64,000 nt of DNA from Sinorhizobium chiapasense. GTDB lineage: Bacteria > Pseudomonadota > Alphaproteobacteria > Rhizobiales > Rhizobiaceae. The stretch's first letter is position 1. Every line of letters starts with the position of its first letter. Shown one piece after another: positions 50,253-59,871 of the stretch. The notes under the pieces are model-generated. The model worked only from the letters and a program-made list of their open reading frames with translations. It was not told where the DNA came from and did not search any database. The stretch is taken from the NCBI RefSeq assembly GCF_036488675.1, contig NZ_CP133152.1:372001-436000 (forward strand), given 5' to 3'. The translations under genes and the position numbers were made by a program.

Positions 50253-51839
50253 ATGCATCGACGGAATTTCGGCCGCCTTCTGGCGGCGGCAGCCTTTGCT
50301 TTTGCCAGCGCCACCGCGATGGTGTCCACGCCGGTTCTGGCGCAGGAGGAAAAGACAATTGTCGGCGGCTTCGACGTGGGGCCGGGCGGATTCCCGGGCA
50401 ACTTCAACCCGCTTACCGCCACCGCCGGCTTTACCTGGCTCAATACCTATTTCGAGCCGCTGGTCATCTATACATCCGATCTATCAAAGCTCGACGGCGC
50501 GCTCGCGTCCGAGTTCACCGTGAGCGAAGACAGCCTGTCCTACACCTTCAAGCTGGTCGACACGAAATGGCACGACGGCGAACCCTTCACCTCGGTGGAC
50601 GTCAAGTTCACATTGGAACTCGCCAAGAACGCCGATAGCGGCAGTATTTTTGCCGCCCGTCTCGCAGACATCGCGTCGATCGAGACTCCTGACGAGCATA
50701 CGGCGGTCGTCAAGCTTAATAAGCCCAACTCGGCTTTCCTGTCCGTTCTGTCGCAGGTGATGATGCTGCCGCAGCACGCCTTGTCGACGATCGACATCAA
50801 GGAAGTCGCCAAGAGCCAATGGTGGTCGACAAAGCCTGTCGGCACCGGACCGTTCAAGTTCGCGAAGTATGTAAGCGACCAGTATGTCGAAATGGCTGCC
50901 TATGACGGCTATCGCGGCGGCAAGCCGAAGGTCAATCGCCTGATCAATCGGTATTTTGCCAATGCAGCTGCGGCCGTCTCGGCACTCTCGGCGGGAGAGA
51001 TCCAGTTCACCTTCGCCGAGCCTGATGACGCCAAGACCTTCAAGGGCAATGACAACTTCCGGATCATCGAAGGCGACTCCTATGTGGTGAACTACATCGG
51101 CTTCAATCACAAGGCTGGAATCTGGAGCGACCTTCGCGTGCGTCAGGCGGTCATACACGCCATCGATCGAAACGCCATCATCTCGAGCTTGTTTGGCGGA
51201 GCGGCAAAGCTCGCCAACTGCGGCTACGTCGCGCCGCGGCTCGTTCCGAACGGTCTTCACGACTATGCCTACGATCCGCAGAAGGCGAAGGAACTGCTGG
51301 AGGAGGCGGGTTGGGACGACATCAACGGCGACAAGGCGATCCCGTGGCTGACCTACTATAACACGCCGCAGGTCGCCAACGTCATGGCGGCAATCCAGGC
51401 CATGCTCGCGCAGGTTGGCATCAACGTGGTTCCGCGCGCCCTCGACGTCCCCAGCTACAGCGGCATCGTCCGCAGTGAAAAGTTTGAGGAGTTCCCGCTG
51501 GTCTATGCCGGCCTGCAGAACGGCCCCAACCCGGCTTCGCTCAACATCGGGCTGAACGCCGCGCAGATACCGCCGGCCGGCAACAACATCATGCGTGTCG
51601 AGATGCCTCAGCTCACCGAGGCATTAAACACGGCGATGGCGGAGACCGACCCGTCCAAGGCGGACCCGAAGTGGCAGCAAGTCTGCAAGGAAATGAACGC
51701 TGAGCTTCCCTGGAGCCCGATGTGGGTCGCGAGCCGCTACGGGGTCGCGTCCAGCAAGCTCAAGGACTTCTTCTGGACGCCTGCTCCGGCCGGTGGTCCA
51801 TTCGTCTCCCACCCGGAGAAGTGGGATATCGCTCCTTAA
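50253..51839 (+). CDS. Opp/Dpp-type ABC transporter substrate-binding protein
   Basis: A 528-residue family 5 solute-binding protein. Signal peptide with a basic start MHRRNFGRLL and cleavage near VLAQ (about residue 33). Family marks: GGFDVGPGGFPGNFNPLTAT, LVDTKWHDGEPFTSVDVKFTLE, GTGPFKFAKYV, and NHKAGIWSDLRVRQAVIHAIDR. Members bind oligopeptides, nickel, opines or oligosaccharides. Sulfatase and aldolase neighbours favour a modified sugar or sugar acid over peptides. AGGAGGAGAG precedes the ATG. Confidence 0.88.
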   Translation: MHRRNFGRLLAAAAFAFASATAMVSTPVLAQEEKTIVGGFDVGPGGFPGNFNPLTATAGFTWLNTYFEPLVIYTSDLSKLDGALASEFTVSEDSLSYTFKLVDTKWHDGEPFTSVDVKFTLELAKNADSGSIFAARLADIASIETPDEHTAVVKLNKPNSAFLSVLSQVMMLPQHALSTIDIKEVAKSQWWSTKPVGTGPFKFAKYVSDQYVEMAAYDGYRGGKPKVNRLINRYFANAAAAVSALSAGEIQFTFAEPDDAKTFKGNDNFRIIEGDSYVVNYIGFNHKAGIWSDLRVRQAVIHAIDRNAIISSLFGGAAKLANCGYVAPRLVPNGLHDYAYDPQKAKELLEEAGWDDINGDKAIPWLTYYNTPQVANVMAAIQAMLAQVGINVVPRALDVPSYSGIVRSEKFEEFPLVYAGLQNGPNPASLNIGLNAAQIPPAGNNIMRVEMPQLTEALNTAMAETDPSKADPKWQQVCKEMNAELPWSPMWVASRYGVASSKLKDFFWTPAPAGGPFVSHPEKWDIAP

Positions 51840-51859
51840 AGGGGCTGGGCCGAGGGGCG

Positions 51860-51993
51860 GCCGGATGGTCAAGTCCGGCTGCATCCCCTGCTGCATGTTT
51901 CCTTAAATCGTAGCCGATTTAAGGACAAAAACATGCAGCAATTCAAAGTGCTACAGCGTCCTTTGCGCGTCTGATAAGACGCGCGGCGCTGTA
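51860..51993. repeat. Stem-loop and rhizobial mosaic repeat after the binding-protein gene
   Basis: GCCGGA/TCCGGC at 51860-51879 is a small hairpin. It is followed by the full mosaic element: CTGCATGTTT-CCTTAAATCG paired with CGATTTAAGG and ACATGCAG (51891-51938), link CAATTCAAAGTG, and AGCGTCCTTTGCGCGTCT paired with AGACGCGCGGCGCT (51951-51993). The element separates the abundant binding protein from the permease genes. Confidence 0.75.
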
Positions 51994-52012
51994 TGGACCA
52001 TGTTGGTGAAAC

Positions 52013-52972
52013 ATGCTGCAATATATCCTCCGCCGCACGGTCGTCGGCCTGCTCATGCTATTGGCCCTGACCGTCCTCATCTTCACGCTGCTGCGGCTCA
52101 CGCCCGGCGACCCTATCGATGCCTACATCAACCCGTCGGTCCCGATGTCAGCCGCCGACCTTGTGGCGCTGCGGACGCGCCTCGGCCTCGATCAGCCACT
52201 GCCGGTGCAGTATTTCGCCTGGCTTGGTGCGGCCGTGACTGGAGATTTCGGCTATTCCATCCAGCGCGGCGGCGAACCGGTGCTGCCGCTCGTCCTCGGC
52301 CGCATCGGACCGACGATCCTCTTGATGTTCAGCGGGCTTGCCATCTCCGTGGTCGTGGGGATAGCAGCCGGCATCCTTGCCGCGGTCCGGCGCAACCAGT
52401 TCGCCGATCTCTCGCTGTCGACGGCGGCCTTCGTCGGCATCTCGAGCCCCGCCTTCCTGACGGCCCTGTTGGGACTATATGTGTTTGCGGTCGTCTTGCG
52501 GTGGGTGCCGGCCGGCGGCATGCTGACACCGGGCGCTCCCTTCTCCGTCGGCGACCTGCTGGCGCATCTCATCCTGCCGGCCGCCCTGCTGTCGATCGGC
52601 CATGGTGCGCTGATCATGCGCTACATGCGCTCCTCACTGCTCGAGGTGCTGTCGCAGGAATACGTGCGGACGGCGCGCGCCAAGGGCGTTCGCGAGTTCT
52701 GGGTCATCGTCAAACATGCCGTGCGCAATGCCCTGCTGCCGGTGATCACGGTGATCGGATCCACGATCGGTATCGCCATCGGCGGCGCCATCTTCATAGA
52801 GAGCGTGTTTGACTGGCCGGGAATGGGCCTGTTGATGATCAACGCCGTGGTCCGGCGCGACTATCCGGTCATCATGTGTGCGACGCTGCTCACCGGCGCC
52901 TGCGTCATACTCGTCAACCTCTTGACCGACATCGCCTATGCCGCTGTCGATCCGCGCATCAAGGTGGCGTAA
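52013..52972 (+). CDS. Opp/Dpp-type ABC transporter permease 1 (DppB class)
   Basis: A 319-residue permease with six membrane segments. It opens [20 protein letters not shown] and carries [17 protein letters not shown], and the EAA loop [20 protein letters not shown] near residue 220, followed by [12 protein letters not shown]. Usual DppB length. First permease of the Opp-type operon. Confidence 0.9.
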   Translation: MLQYILRRTVVGLLMLLALTVLIFTLLRLTPGDPIDAYINPSVPMSAADLVALRTRLGLDQPLPVQYFAWLGAAVTGDFGYSIQRGGEPVLPLVLGRIGPTILLMFSGLAISVVVGIAAGILAAVRRNQFADLSLSTAAFVGISSPAFLTALLGLYVFAVVLRWVPAGGMLTPGAPFSVGDLLAHLILPAALLSIGHGALIMRYMRSSLLEVLSQEYVRTARAKGVREFWVIVKHAVRNALLPVITVIGSTIGIAIGGAIFIESVFDWPGMGLLMINAVVRRDYPVIMCATLLTGACVILVNLLTDIAYAAVDPRIKVA

Positions 52973-52973
52973 G

Positions 52974-53849
52974 ATGACCAGCCTCACGAAGACGCGTTCG
53001 GCCGGCCCCATCCGTCGCGCGATGTCGCGCTTTCTCGACAACGGTGCGGCCGTGACCGGCGCGGGCATCCTGATTCCGATCCTGCTGTTCACCCTTACCT
53101 ATGATCTGTGGTGGCCTTACAAACCCAACGACATCGATCTCCTGGCGATGAACCAGGGGCCGTCGTCAGCCCACTGGCTTGGAAGCGACGGCGTGGGGCG
53201 GGACATCATGGCGCGGCTCATGCAGGGGGGGCGGATCTCGCTGCTCGTGGCCACAGCGTCAATGGTGATTTCCTCATTCATCGGGTTCTTCATCGGCGCC
53301 GTCGCCGGCTTGGGAGGGCGCCTGGTCGACAGTGCTACGATGCGGTTCGTGGACCTTGCCATGACCTTGCCGCCGATCATTTTCCTCCTAGTGCTTGCCT
53401 CGATCGTCGGTAGCGGCATCGTGCCGACGATCCTCGTGATTTCGCTGCTGTCATGGCCGGTGCTCTCGCGCATGGTCCGGGCCCGGCTGCTGGAGCTGCG
53501 CGAGCGGGATTTCGTCGTGGCATCGCGTGGTATGGGCGCCGGCCTGTGGCACCTGCTCATTCGCCATGCCCTGCCCAATACGATCGATATTCTCGTGGTC
53601 TATGCCACGCTGCAGGTGGCGAACGGTATCCTGCTCGAGGCAGGCCTCTCATTCCTCGGCCTCGGCGTCACGCCGCCGGAAGCGAGCTGGGGCAACATGC
53701 TGAACGCCGCTCGCGCCACGCATGTGCTCGAAAATTATCCCTTCCAATGGATGTTCCCCGGCGCGGCGCTCGTCGTGACCGTTCTTGCCATCAACTTCGT
53801 GGGCGATGGGCTTCGTGATGCCTTCGACCCGCGCTCCGAACTCAAGTGA
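52974..53849 (+). CDS. Opp/Dpp-type ABC transporter permease 2 (DppC class)
   Basis: A 291-residue permease with N-terminal cytoplasmic tail, [23 protein letters not shown] loop [20 protein letters not shown] and [20 protein letters not shown]. It starts one base after the DppB-class stop. Together they form the membrane channel. Confidence 0.9.
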   Translation: MTSLTKTRSAGPIRRAMSRFLDNGAAVTGAGILIPILLFTLTYDLWWPYKPNDIDLLAMNQGPSSAHWLGSDGVGRDIMARLMQGGRISLLVATASMVISSFIGFFIGAVAGLGGRLVDSATMRFVDLAMTLPPIIFLLVLASIVGSGIVPTILVISLLSWPVLSRMVRARLLELRERDFVVASRGMGAGLWHLLIRHALPNTIDILVVYATLQVANGILLEAGLSFLGLGVTPPEASWGNMLNAARATHVLENYPFQWMFPGAALVVTVLAINFVGDGLRDAFDPRSELK

Positions 53850-53859
53850 AAGGTCTGCA

Positions 53860-54778
53860 ATGCCCCTCTTTACCGGCGTCATTCCCCCTGTCGTCACTCC
53901 GCTCACCACGACCTTCGAAGTGGATTACCCTTCGTTCTCACGTGTCATCGACCATCTCATTGACGGCGGCGTGCACGGCCTGTTCGTGCTCGGTTCGACG
54001 AGCGAGGTCGTCTTCCACGACGAAACCACGCGGCGGCGCATCATCGAACATGCGGTCGAGCAGGTGCGCGGTCGCGTGCCGATCCTAGTCGGTGTGATCG
54101 ACCCTACGACCGATCGTGTCATCGCCCACGCACGGGCAGCGCAGTCGGCAGGTGCCGACGCGGTCGTCGTGACCGCCCCGTTCTATACGCGCACCAATCA
54201 GTCCGAGACCATCGACCACTTCCGCTACATCCGGGACGCTGTCGACATACCGGTGATCGCCTATGACATACCGGTCTGCGTCGGCACTAAGCTCGAGCGC
54301 AAGACCACCGTTACGCTCGCGCGTGAAGGCACCGTCGTCGGGCTCAAGGATTCAAGCGGTGACGATGGCAATCTTCGCTACGTCATGACCGACACTGCCG
54401 ATCTTTCCGACTTCTTCGTCATGACCGGATCCGAAATCGTCGCCGACAGCGTCGTGAACATGGGCGCACATGGCATCGTTCCCGGCCTCGGCAACGTCGA
54501 TCCGCACGGCTATGTACGCCTGTGGAATTTGTGCCAGGCGGGCGATTTCACGGCTGCACGCCAGGAACAGGAGAGGCTTTGCCGGCTTTTCGAGATGGTC
54601 TGGGTCAGCCTGCCGCGGACCAGTGCAGGGTCTGCGGGGGTGGGCGCCTTCAAAGACCGCCATGCGCCGGCTCGGCGTTATCGACACCAATATCATGGCC
54701 CGTCCGCAACGATCCCTCAATGACGAGGAGGCGGCAATCATCGACCGCATTCTCCGTCAAACCGGCCTCCTGGACTGA
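53860..54778 (+). pseudogene. DapA/NanA-family aldolase 2, C-terminal frameshift
   Basis: A class I aldolase with catalytic Tyr 135 (VIAYDIPV) and Lys 163 (VGLKDSSG). The frame follows the family to codon 265 (GAFK at 54643-54654) and then turns into 22 unrelated residues with a stop at 54721-54723. In the next frame the expected tail continues (TAMRRLGVIDTNIMARPQRS, then [13 protein letters not shown]) and ends at 54776-54778, where TGATG overlaps the ATPase start. One extra A in the AAA at 54652-54654 explains this. The active-site residues are intact, so a 287-residue product may keep some activity; a read error is also possible. Confidence 0.75.
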
Positions 54779-55791
54779 TGATGAGTGTAGAGCCGATCCT
54801 CGAAATTTCCGGACTGACCACGGTTTTTCACATCGGCGATCGCGAGATCGTCGCCGTGCGCGACCTCAATCTCACCGTGGCGACGGGAGAAACCGTGGCA
54901 CTGGTCGGCGAGTCGGGCTCTGGAAAGTCGGTGACGAGCCTGTCGATCATGGGCCTCCTGCCGCGCGGCGTCGGCCGTATCGCCGCCGGAACGCTTCGCC
55001 TCAGACGCAAGACGGGTGAGGTCGTCGACCTTCAAACGATCGGCGGCGAGGCGCTGCGCCGGGTGCGCGGCAACGACACCGGTATGGTCTTTCAGGAACC
55101 ACTGACCAGCCTCAATCCGGTCTATACTGTCGGTGAGCAGATTGCCGAGCCGATCCGCATCCATCTCGGCAAGTCCCGCCGGGAGGCTTTGGCGGATGCC
55201 ATCCAGCGGCTGGAGGATGTCGGCATTCCCGATCCGCGCCGGCGTGCCGGACAATATCCGCACGAATTGTCGGGCGGCATGCGGCAGCGGGCGACGATCG
55301 CCATGGCTCTGGCATGCAACCCGACGCTGCTGATCGCCGACGAGCCTACAACAGCCCTCGATGTCACCATTCAGGCGCAAATCCTCGACCTGCTCGGCCA
55401 CCTGCAACGGGAACGCGGCATGGGCATGCTGTTCGTCACCCACAACCTCGGAGTCGTCGCGGAGATCGCCGATCGCGTCGCAGTCATGTACGCCGGCTCG
55501 GTCGTCGAGACCGGTAGCGTGGCGCGGGTCTTCGCCCATCCGCGCCACCCCTACACCAAGGGGCTGATGCGCTCGGTGCCGCGGCTTGGAACAGCTACAC
55601 GCCTCAAGGAAGCGGGCACGCCGCTGCCGACGATTGCCGGATCGGTTCCAAGTCTCATGAACCTGCCTGAAGGCTGTCCGTTTGCGCCGCGTTGTCCCTA
55701 TCGGATAGAGGCCTGCTCTGAGGCTTACCCGCCGCTCGTCGAAACCGGCGACGGCCAGTTCAGTCGCTGCATTCGCTGGCAGGAGATCTAA
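54778..55791 (+). CDS. Opp/Dpp-type ABC transporter ATP-binding protein 1 (DppD class)
   Basis: A 337-residue ATPase: Walker [10 protein letters not shown] near residue 44, Q-loop [20 protein letters not shown], signature LSGGMRQRA, Walker [17 protein letters not shown], and the Cys-rich C-terminal [14 protein letters not shown] typical of DppD/OppD. It starts in the last base of the intact aldolase frame. ATG 54778 or 54781. Confidence 0.92.
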   Translation: MMSVEPILEISGLTTVFHIGDREIVAVRDLNLTVATGETVALVGESGSGKSVTSLSIMGLLPRGVGRIAAGTLRLRRKTGEVVDLQTIGGEALRRVRGNDTGMVFQEPLTSLNPVYTVGEQIAEPIRIHLGKSRREALADAIQRLEDVGIPDPRRRAGQYPHELSGGMRQRATIAMALACNPTLLIADEPTTALDVTIQAQILDLLGHLQRERGMGMLFVTHNLGVVAEIADRVAVMYAGSVVETGSVARVFAHPRHPYTKGLMRSVPRLGTATRLKEAGTPLPTIAGSVPSLMNLPEGCPFAPRCPYRIEACSEAYPPLVETGDGQFSRCIRWQEI

Positions 55792-55794
55792 ACG

Positions 55795-56763
55795 ATGTCA
55801 GATGAATTGCTCCTTGAGGTCAGCGGGCTGACCAAAGATTTCGCCCCGGTGGCGTTCGGGCGCGGGCCTGTCGTCCGTGCCGTTCAGGACGTCTCGTTCA
55901 ACATCAGACGCGGCGAAGTCGTCGGCCTCGTCGGGGAATCCGGTAGCGGCAAGACGACCATCGGCCGCATGGTCGCGCAGTTGGTTCCGCCGACCTCCGG
56001 TGGCATTCGTTTCGACGGTGTCGAAACGACGAGCCTTAGCCGCCGCGAACTTCGACGTCTGCATGCGCGCGTCCAGTATATTTTCCAGGATCCCTTTGCG
56101 AGCCTGTCGCCGCGTATGACCATCGGTGAAATTCTCACCGAAGGGCTGGATATTCAACGTATCGGCAGCAAATCCGAGCGGATCGCCAAGGGCGCCAAGG
56201 CCCTTGCGTCGGTGGACCTGCCGCCCGATGCGATTTCTCGCTACCCGCATGAATTTTCCGGCGGTCAGCGCCAGCGTATCGGCATCGCACGGGCGCTGAC
56301 GCTTGTACCCGAGCTGATCGTCGCCGACGAACCGGTATCGGCACTCGACGTCTCGATCCAGGCGCAGATCGTCAACCTGCTGCGCGACCTGCAGATTCGC
56401 CTGGGCCTTACCATGCTGTTCATTGCGCATGATCTTGCGGTGGTCGAATACATCGCCGATACCGTGATCGTGCTCTATCTCGGGCGGATCATGGAAATGG
56501 CGCCCAGCCGGGAGCTCTATGCCCGCCCGCAGCATCCTTATACGCGCGCCTTGCTCTCGGCGGTCCCGTCGCCCGATCCTTCGAAGCGGTCCAGCCGGCA
56601 GATTCTCAAGGGCGATATACCGAGCCCCGCCAATCCTCCCAGCGGCTGCGTCTTCCGCACCCGCTGCCCGGTCGCGATCGAGGCCTGTGCCAGCATCGTG
56701 CCGCCCCTGCGAGAAACGGCGAAAGGACACTTCAAGGCTTGTATCCGTGACGACCTCGACTGA
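55795..56763 (+). CDS. Opp/Dpp-type ABC transporter ATP-binding protein 2 (DppF class)
   Basis: A 322-residue ATPase: Walker [10 protein letters not shown] near residue 50, Q-loop [20 protein letters not shown], signature FSGGQRQRI, Walker [17 protein letters not shown], and C-terminal [14 protein letters not shown]. It begins three bases after DppD class and pairs with it. Confidence 0.92.
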   Translation: MSDELLLEVSGLTKDFAPVAFGRGPVVRAVQDVSFNIRRGEVVGLVGESGSGKTTIGRMVAQLVPPTSGGIRFDGVETTSLSRRELRRLHARVQYIFQDPFASLSPRMTIGEILTEGLDIQRIGSKSERIAKGAKALASVDLPPDAISRYPHEFSGGQRQRIGIARALTLVPELIVADEPVSALDVSIQAQIVNLLRDLQIRLGLTMLFIAHDLAVVEYIADTVIVLYLGRIMEMAPSRELYARPQHPYTRALLSAVPSPDPSKRSSRQILKGDIPSPANPPSGCVFRTRCPVAIEACASIVPPLRETAKGHFKACIRDDLD

Positions 56764-56792
56764 TCCAAAGGAATAGGGAGGGGATCTCGACC

Positions 56793-58268
56793 ATGAAGAA
56801 CCTGCTCTTCATCGGCGTCGATCAGCTTCGATGGGACTGCCTCGGGCCGCGCAAGACTGTGCCGGTCAAGACCCCGAACCTCGATCGGCTGATCCAGAAC
56901 GGCGTGAGCTTCGATCGCGCCTATTGCACCTCGCCGCTCTGCACTCCTTCGCGCGCCTCGATGTTAACCGGCGATTATGCCTTCACCCACGGCATGGGCA
57001 CAAATTGCGACATGTATCACGCGCTCGCCCGGGAGTTGGCGCGGCCGGAGCGGTTGCTGCACAATGATCTTCGTCGCGCCGGCTATCGCTGCGGCTTTGT
57101 CGGCAAATGGCACGTCGGCGTGGAGAAAGGCCCGGGTGACTATGGTTTCGAGGGCGAAGCACCGGCCGGCTACGGCAACATCGTCAAGACCAAGGTTTTC
57201 AAGGATTATCTCGCGTCGAACGGTTTGAGCTACCGCATCGATCCGGAGCTCTACTTCAATCCCGACCAGCAGACCATGGCGGCCGGCCGATGGTGCGGCC
57301 CTCAGGCGTCGACGCCCTGCCATTTCCTGACCGACCAGATCATCGGCATGCTGCAGGGTCTGGCAGGTGGAAGCGAACCCTTCTTCGCCACGGTGCAATA
57401 TTGGGATCCGCATGGGCCACACGTGATCTCAGACGATTTCTACGGCGTCACCGACCGTACGAAGATTACGCCCTGGAGCAATTTCTCGGACGATCTTTCA
57501 GGCAAGCCGCGACGCGTGCTGCGCGAGCGTGATGATTTCTACCGCAACCATCCGAGGACCGAGGAGGAGCTCGTCGCGTATATCGGTTACTACTGCGATC
57601 ACGTGGCCATGCTCGACTATGAGATTGGCCGGCTGCTCGACTATCTCGATCACAGCGGCCTGGCAGAAGAGACGCTTGTGGTCTTCACGTCTGACCATGG
57701 CGACATGACCGGGGCGCACGGCGGTCTCATCGACAAGGGCCTGCCCTATGACGAGGCCATGAGGGTGCCACTGATCTTCAGCCATCCATCGTTGCAGGGC
57801 GGAAATCGGGACGGCCTAGCGCTCAATATGGACATCATGCCGACGGCCCTGTCGTTGCTCGGCGTCAGTTACGCGCCCAGGCAAGCGGAGGATCTCTCGG
57901 CGCAAGTCCTTGGGATAAGCGAGCAGGGTAGGGACTATTTGCTCGCCGAATATCACGGCCTGCGGTTCCTTTATTCCCAGCGCATACTCGTGTCGCGCGA
58001 CAACTTCAAATACGTATTCTCGCCCGGTGACATGGACGAACTCTACGATCTCGACAGCGATCCAGGCGAGATGCGGAACCTCGCCGCCGTGGCCGACTAT
58101 GCGGATGTACTCGCGCGCATGCGATCCGCACTGATCGACGAAACTGCCAGGTACCAGGACCCGCTCCGCGATTGCGTCGCGAAATTCAACGGTCAGTGGC
58201 GGACGCATTCGGGCCAGTTCGATGTCACCAGCGCCTATCTGAGCGATGCAGCTTCCGGTCCACCCTGA
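56793..58268 (+). CDS. Sulfatase-family hydrolase 2 (cytoplasmic)
   Basis: A 491-residue hydrolase. Metal residues in LLFIGVDQLRWDCLG at the start, formylglycine signature CTPSRASMLTG from Cys 50, GKWHVG near 110 and FTSDHGDMTGAHGGL near 298. No signal peptide. It differs markedly from sulfatase 1, so the two likely cut different esters or positions. AGGGAGGGG precedes the ATG, 29 bases after the DppF-class stop, making it the last gene of the Opp-type operon. A hairpin with T-run follows at 58262. Confidence 0.88.
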   Translation: MKNLLFIGVDQLRWDCLGPRKTVPVKTPNLDRLIQNGVSFDRAYCTSPLCTPSRASMLTGDYAFTHGMGTNCDMYHALARELARPERLLHNDLRRAGYRCGFVGKWHVGVEKGPGDYGFEGEAPAGYGNIVKTKVFKDYLASNGLSYRIDPELYFNPDQQTMAAGRWCGPQASTPCHFLTDQIIGMLQGLAGGSEPFFATVQYWDPHGPHVISDDFYGVTDRTKITPWSNFSDDLSGKPRRVLRERDDFYRNHPRTEEELVAYIGYYCDHVAMLDYEIGRLLDYLDHSGLAEETLVVFTSDHGDMTGAHGGLIDKGLPYDEAMRVPLIFSHPSLQGGNRDGLALNMDIMPTALSLLGVSYAPRQAEDLSAQVLGISEQGRDYLLAEYHGLRFLYSQRILVSRDNFKYVFSPGDMDELYDLDSDPGEMRNLAAVADYADVLARMRSALIDETARYQDPLRDCVAKFNGQWRTHSGQFDVTSAYLSDAASGPP

Positions 58269-58296
58269 GCGAAAATGGTCAGGGCGGTCTTTTTTG
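58262..58296 (+). terminator. Rho-independent terminator after sulfatase 2
   Basis: CACCCTGA pairs with TCAGGGCGG (one mismatch) around a GCGAAAATGG loop, followed by TCTTTTTT. The stem starts inside the last codons of sulfatase 2. It shares the GAAAAT loop and GCGGTCT flank with the hairpin at 46736. Confidence 0.8.
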
Positions 58297-58401
58297 TGGG
58301 AAGGCCGCTTGTGCTCTCGTGTCTGCCAAAGATTTGCCAGGAAGCGCCGTTTGTGGAATATGCCGGCCCGAAGCCCATATCGCAGACCATCGAGGCGAGA
58401 C

Positions 58402-59178
58402 GTGAAGCTCATCGAGCAACATTTTAGAGTGACTGCGGCGCTGATCGTGCGCGAAATGTCGACGCGCTACGGTTCGAAGCCGGGCGGGTATCTCTGGGCG
58501 ATCTTCGACCCGGTGGCGCATGTCGCGATGATGACGGTGATCTTTCAGGCGATTGCCCGGATGCCGGCGCTGGGCTTGAGCTTTCCGCTGTTTTTTGCGA
58601 GCGGTTATCTGCCGTTCACTTTCTACCAGCGCATGTCCTCCTTTATGGCTGGCACGATGAAGGCGAACAAAACGCTGCTCTCCTATCCAGTCGTCTCACC
58701 CTTCGATGCGATCATCTCTCGTTTCATCCTGCAGTTCATGACCGATGCGTTGGTGGCAGCCATGATCCTCTTGATGATCATCGAATTCGGGGGTGTCGCC
58801 ATGCCAATGTACATCGCCGGCATGGTTCAGGCTGCAGGCGTGGCTGCGGTGCTCGGTCTCGGCATCGGCACGATCAATATCGTCATGTTTGCCCGTTTTC
58901 CCCTTTACGAGCAGATCTTCGGGATCATCAACCGACCGCTCTTCATGGTCTCTGGTGTCTTTTTCCTGCCCGAAACCCTGCCAAACCCATTCCGTGATTT
59001 CATCCTCTACAATCCGCTCGTGCACATCATCATGTGGTTCCGGAGTGGCATATATTCGGAATATCGCGCCGACGGGCTCGACAAGGGCTATGTCATTGAA
59101 TTTGCGCTCGTGTGTTTTGCCCTAGGCCTGATGCTGCTGACTGTGTCAACGCGCGAGATTCGGGAAGACCGGCTTTGA
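58402..59178 (+). CDS. Capsular polysaccharide ABC-2 exporter permease (KpsM/RkpT-like)
   Basis: A 258-residue ABC-2 permease with about six membrane segments. It opens with a short cytoplasmic helix (FRVTAALIVREMSTRYGSKP, G-Y-L-W-A) and has LFFASGYLPFTFYQRMSSFM and the end YNPLVHIIMWFRSGIYSEY, as in KpsM/BexB proteins that export group 2 and 3 capsules. GTG 58402 is chosen: GAGG lies six bases upstream and family sequence begins there. The partner ATPase (KpsT) is not next to it in this window. Confidence 0.85.
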   Translation: MKLIEQHFRVTAALIVREMSTRYGSKPGGYLWAIFDPVAHVAMMTVIFQAIARMPALGLSFPLFFASGYLPFTFYQRMSSFMAGTMKANKTLLSYPVVSPFDAIISRFILQFMTDALVAAMILLMIIEFGGVAMPMYIAGMVQAAGVAAVLGLGIGTINIVMFARFPLYEQIFGIINRPLFMVSGVFFLPETLPNPFRDFILYNPLVHIIMWFRSGIYSEYRADGLDKGYVIEFALVCFALGLMLLTVSTREIREDRL

Positions 59179-59562
59179 GGATCCCATATTGCATATGGTT
59201 CGGCAAACTCGTCGGTTTTTTGGGCGGTCGGAAGACAAAGCGGACGACGGCCGCTGAGTCGGCGCATGGATTAACGGTTCAACCGGTTCGGTGAACTCGA
59301 CGGCTCGATCAATTCCGTGCGGGAAGAGATCACAGAGTTCACGCCGATCACTGAGCGATGACCGCGACAGATAATTGATGGCGATCGGGGCGTCGTCGAC
59401 GTAAGTGGTGTAGCGCTGGGCATACTCTTCGGCAATATCATCGAACGATATTGATGTTGAAGGGTTGGCAAGGAGGATTGGGCCGGGGTGTTTCCAAGCC
59501 GCGGTTGCTACGGAAGCACCGCTTGCGTAAGTCGGTTCTAACAATAATAACGGAGACGCTTA
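59179..59562. other. Gene-free stretch after the KpsM-like gene
   Basis: No family-level coding signal on either strand. An open frame exists on the minus strand (59146-59544) but it overlaps the end of the KpsM-like gene, has no good ribosome site and resembles nothing I know. No transposase or terminal repeats seen. Confidence 0.45.
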
Positions 59563-59871
59563 GTGAAGGCGCAGGCAAGCATGAGACAGCACGTCGAGAT
59601 GTGGCGAAACGACAGGGCGGATCAAGAGGAGAACGAAGCGCTCCGAAATTGGGATGTTCTATCTGATTCCGAGCGTTTTGCGCTTCTCTGTCTCATGCGA
59701 CGGGGTAGTCCGCACTTCAGCGAATGGTCTGACGACATCCAGGGGTTGTTCAGGAAGAATGTTGTATTCCCCATTGACGATAATCATCAAGTCTACGCGG
59801 TACGTGGAAACATTTGGGCGGCAAGGGAGAAATATATGAATGCACACAACGATGAGAAGACGCCCGAGTAA
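59563..59871 (+). CDS. Hypothetical protein, 102 residues
   Basis: Reads from GTG 59563 with CGGAG seven bases upstream; ATG 59581 (MRQHVEMWRND) is the alternative. The chain is charged and helical at the start (VEMWRNDRADQEENEALRNW), then LSDSERFALLCLMRRG and a C-terminal half with FPIDDNHQVYAVRGNIWA. No membrane segment or signal. Lower GC than the window average suggests acquired DNA. I do not recognise a family. Confidence 0.5.
   Translation: MKAQASMRQHVEMWRNDRADQEENEALRNWDVLSDSERFALLCLMRRGSPHFSEWSDDIQGLFRKNVVFPIDDNHQVYAVRGNIWAAREKYMNAHNDEKTPE

Noticed and set aside
59146..59544. 132-codon open frame on the minus strand in the gap after the KpsM-like gene
   Set aside because: It overlaps the end of the KpsM-like gene, has no ribosome site and no family resemblance. 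It could be a remnant but I cannot support it.
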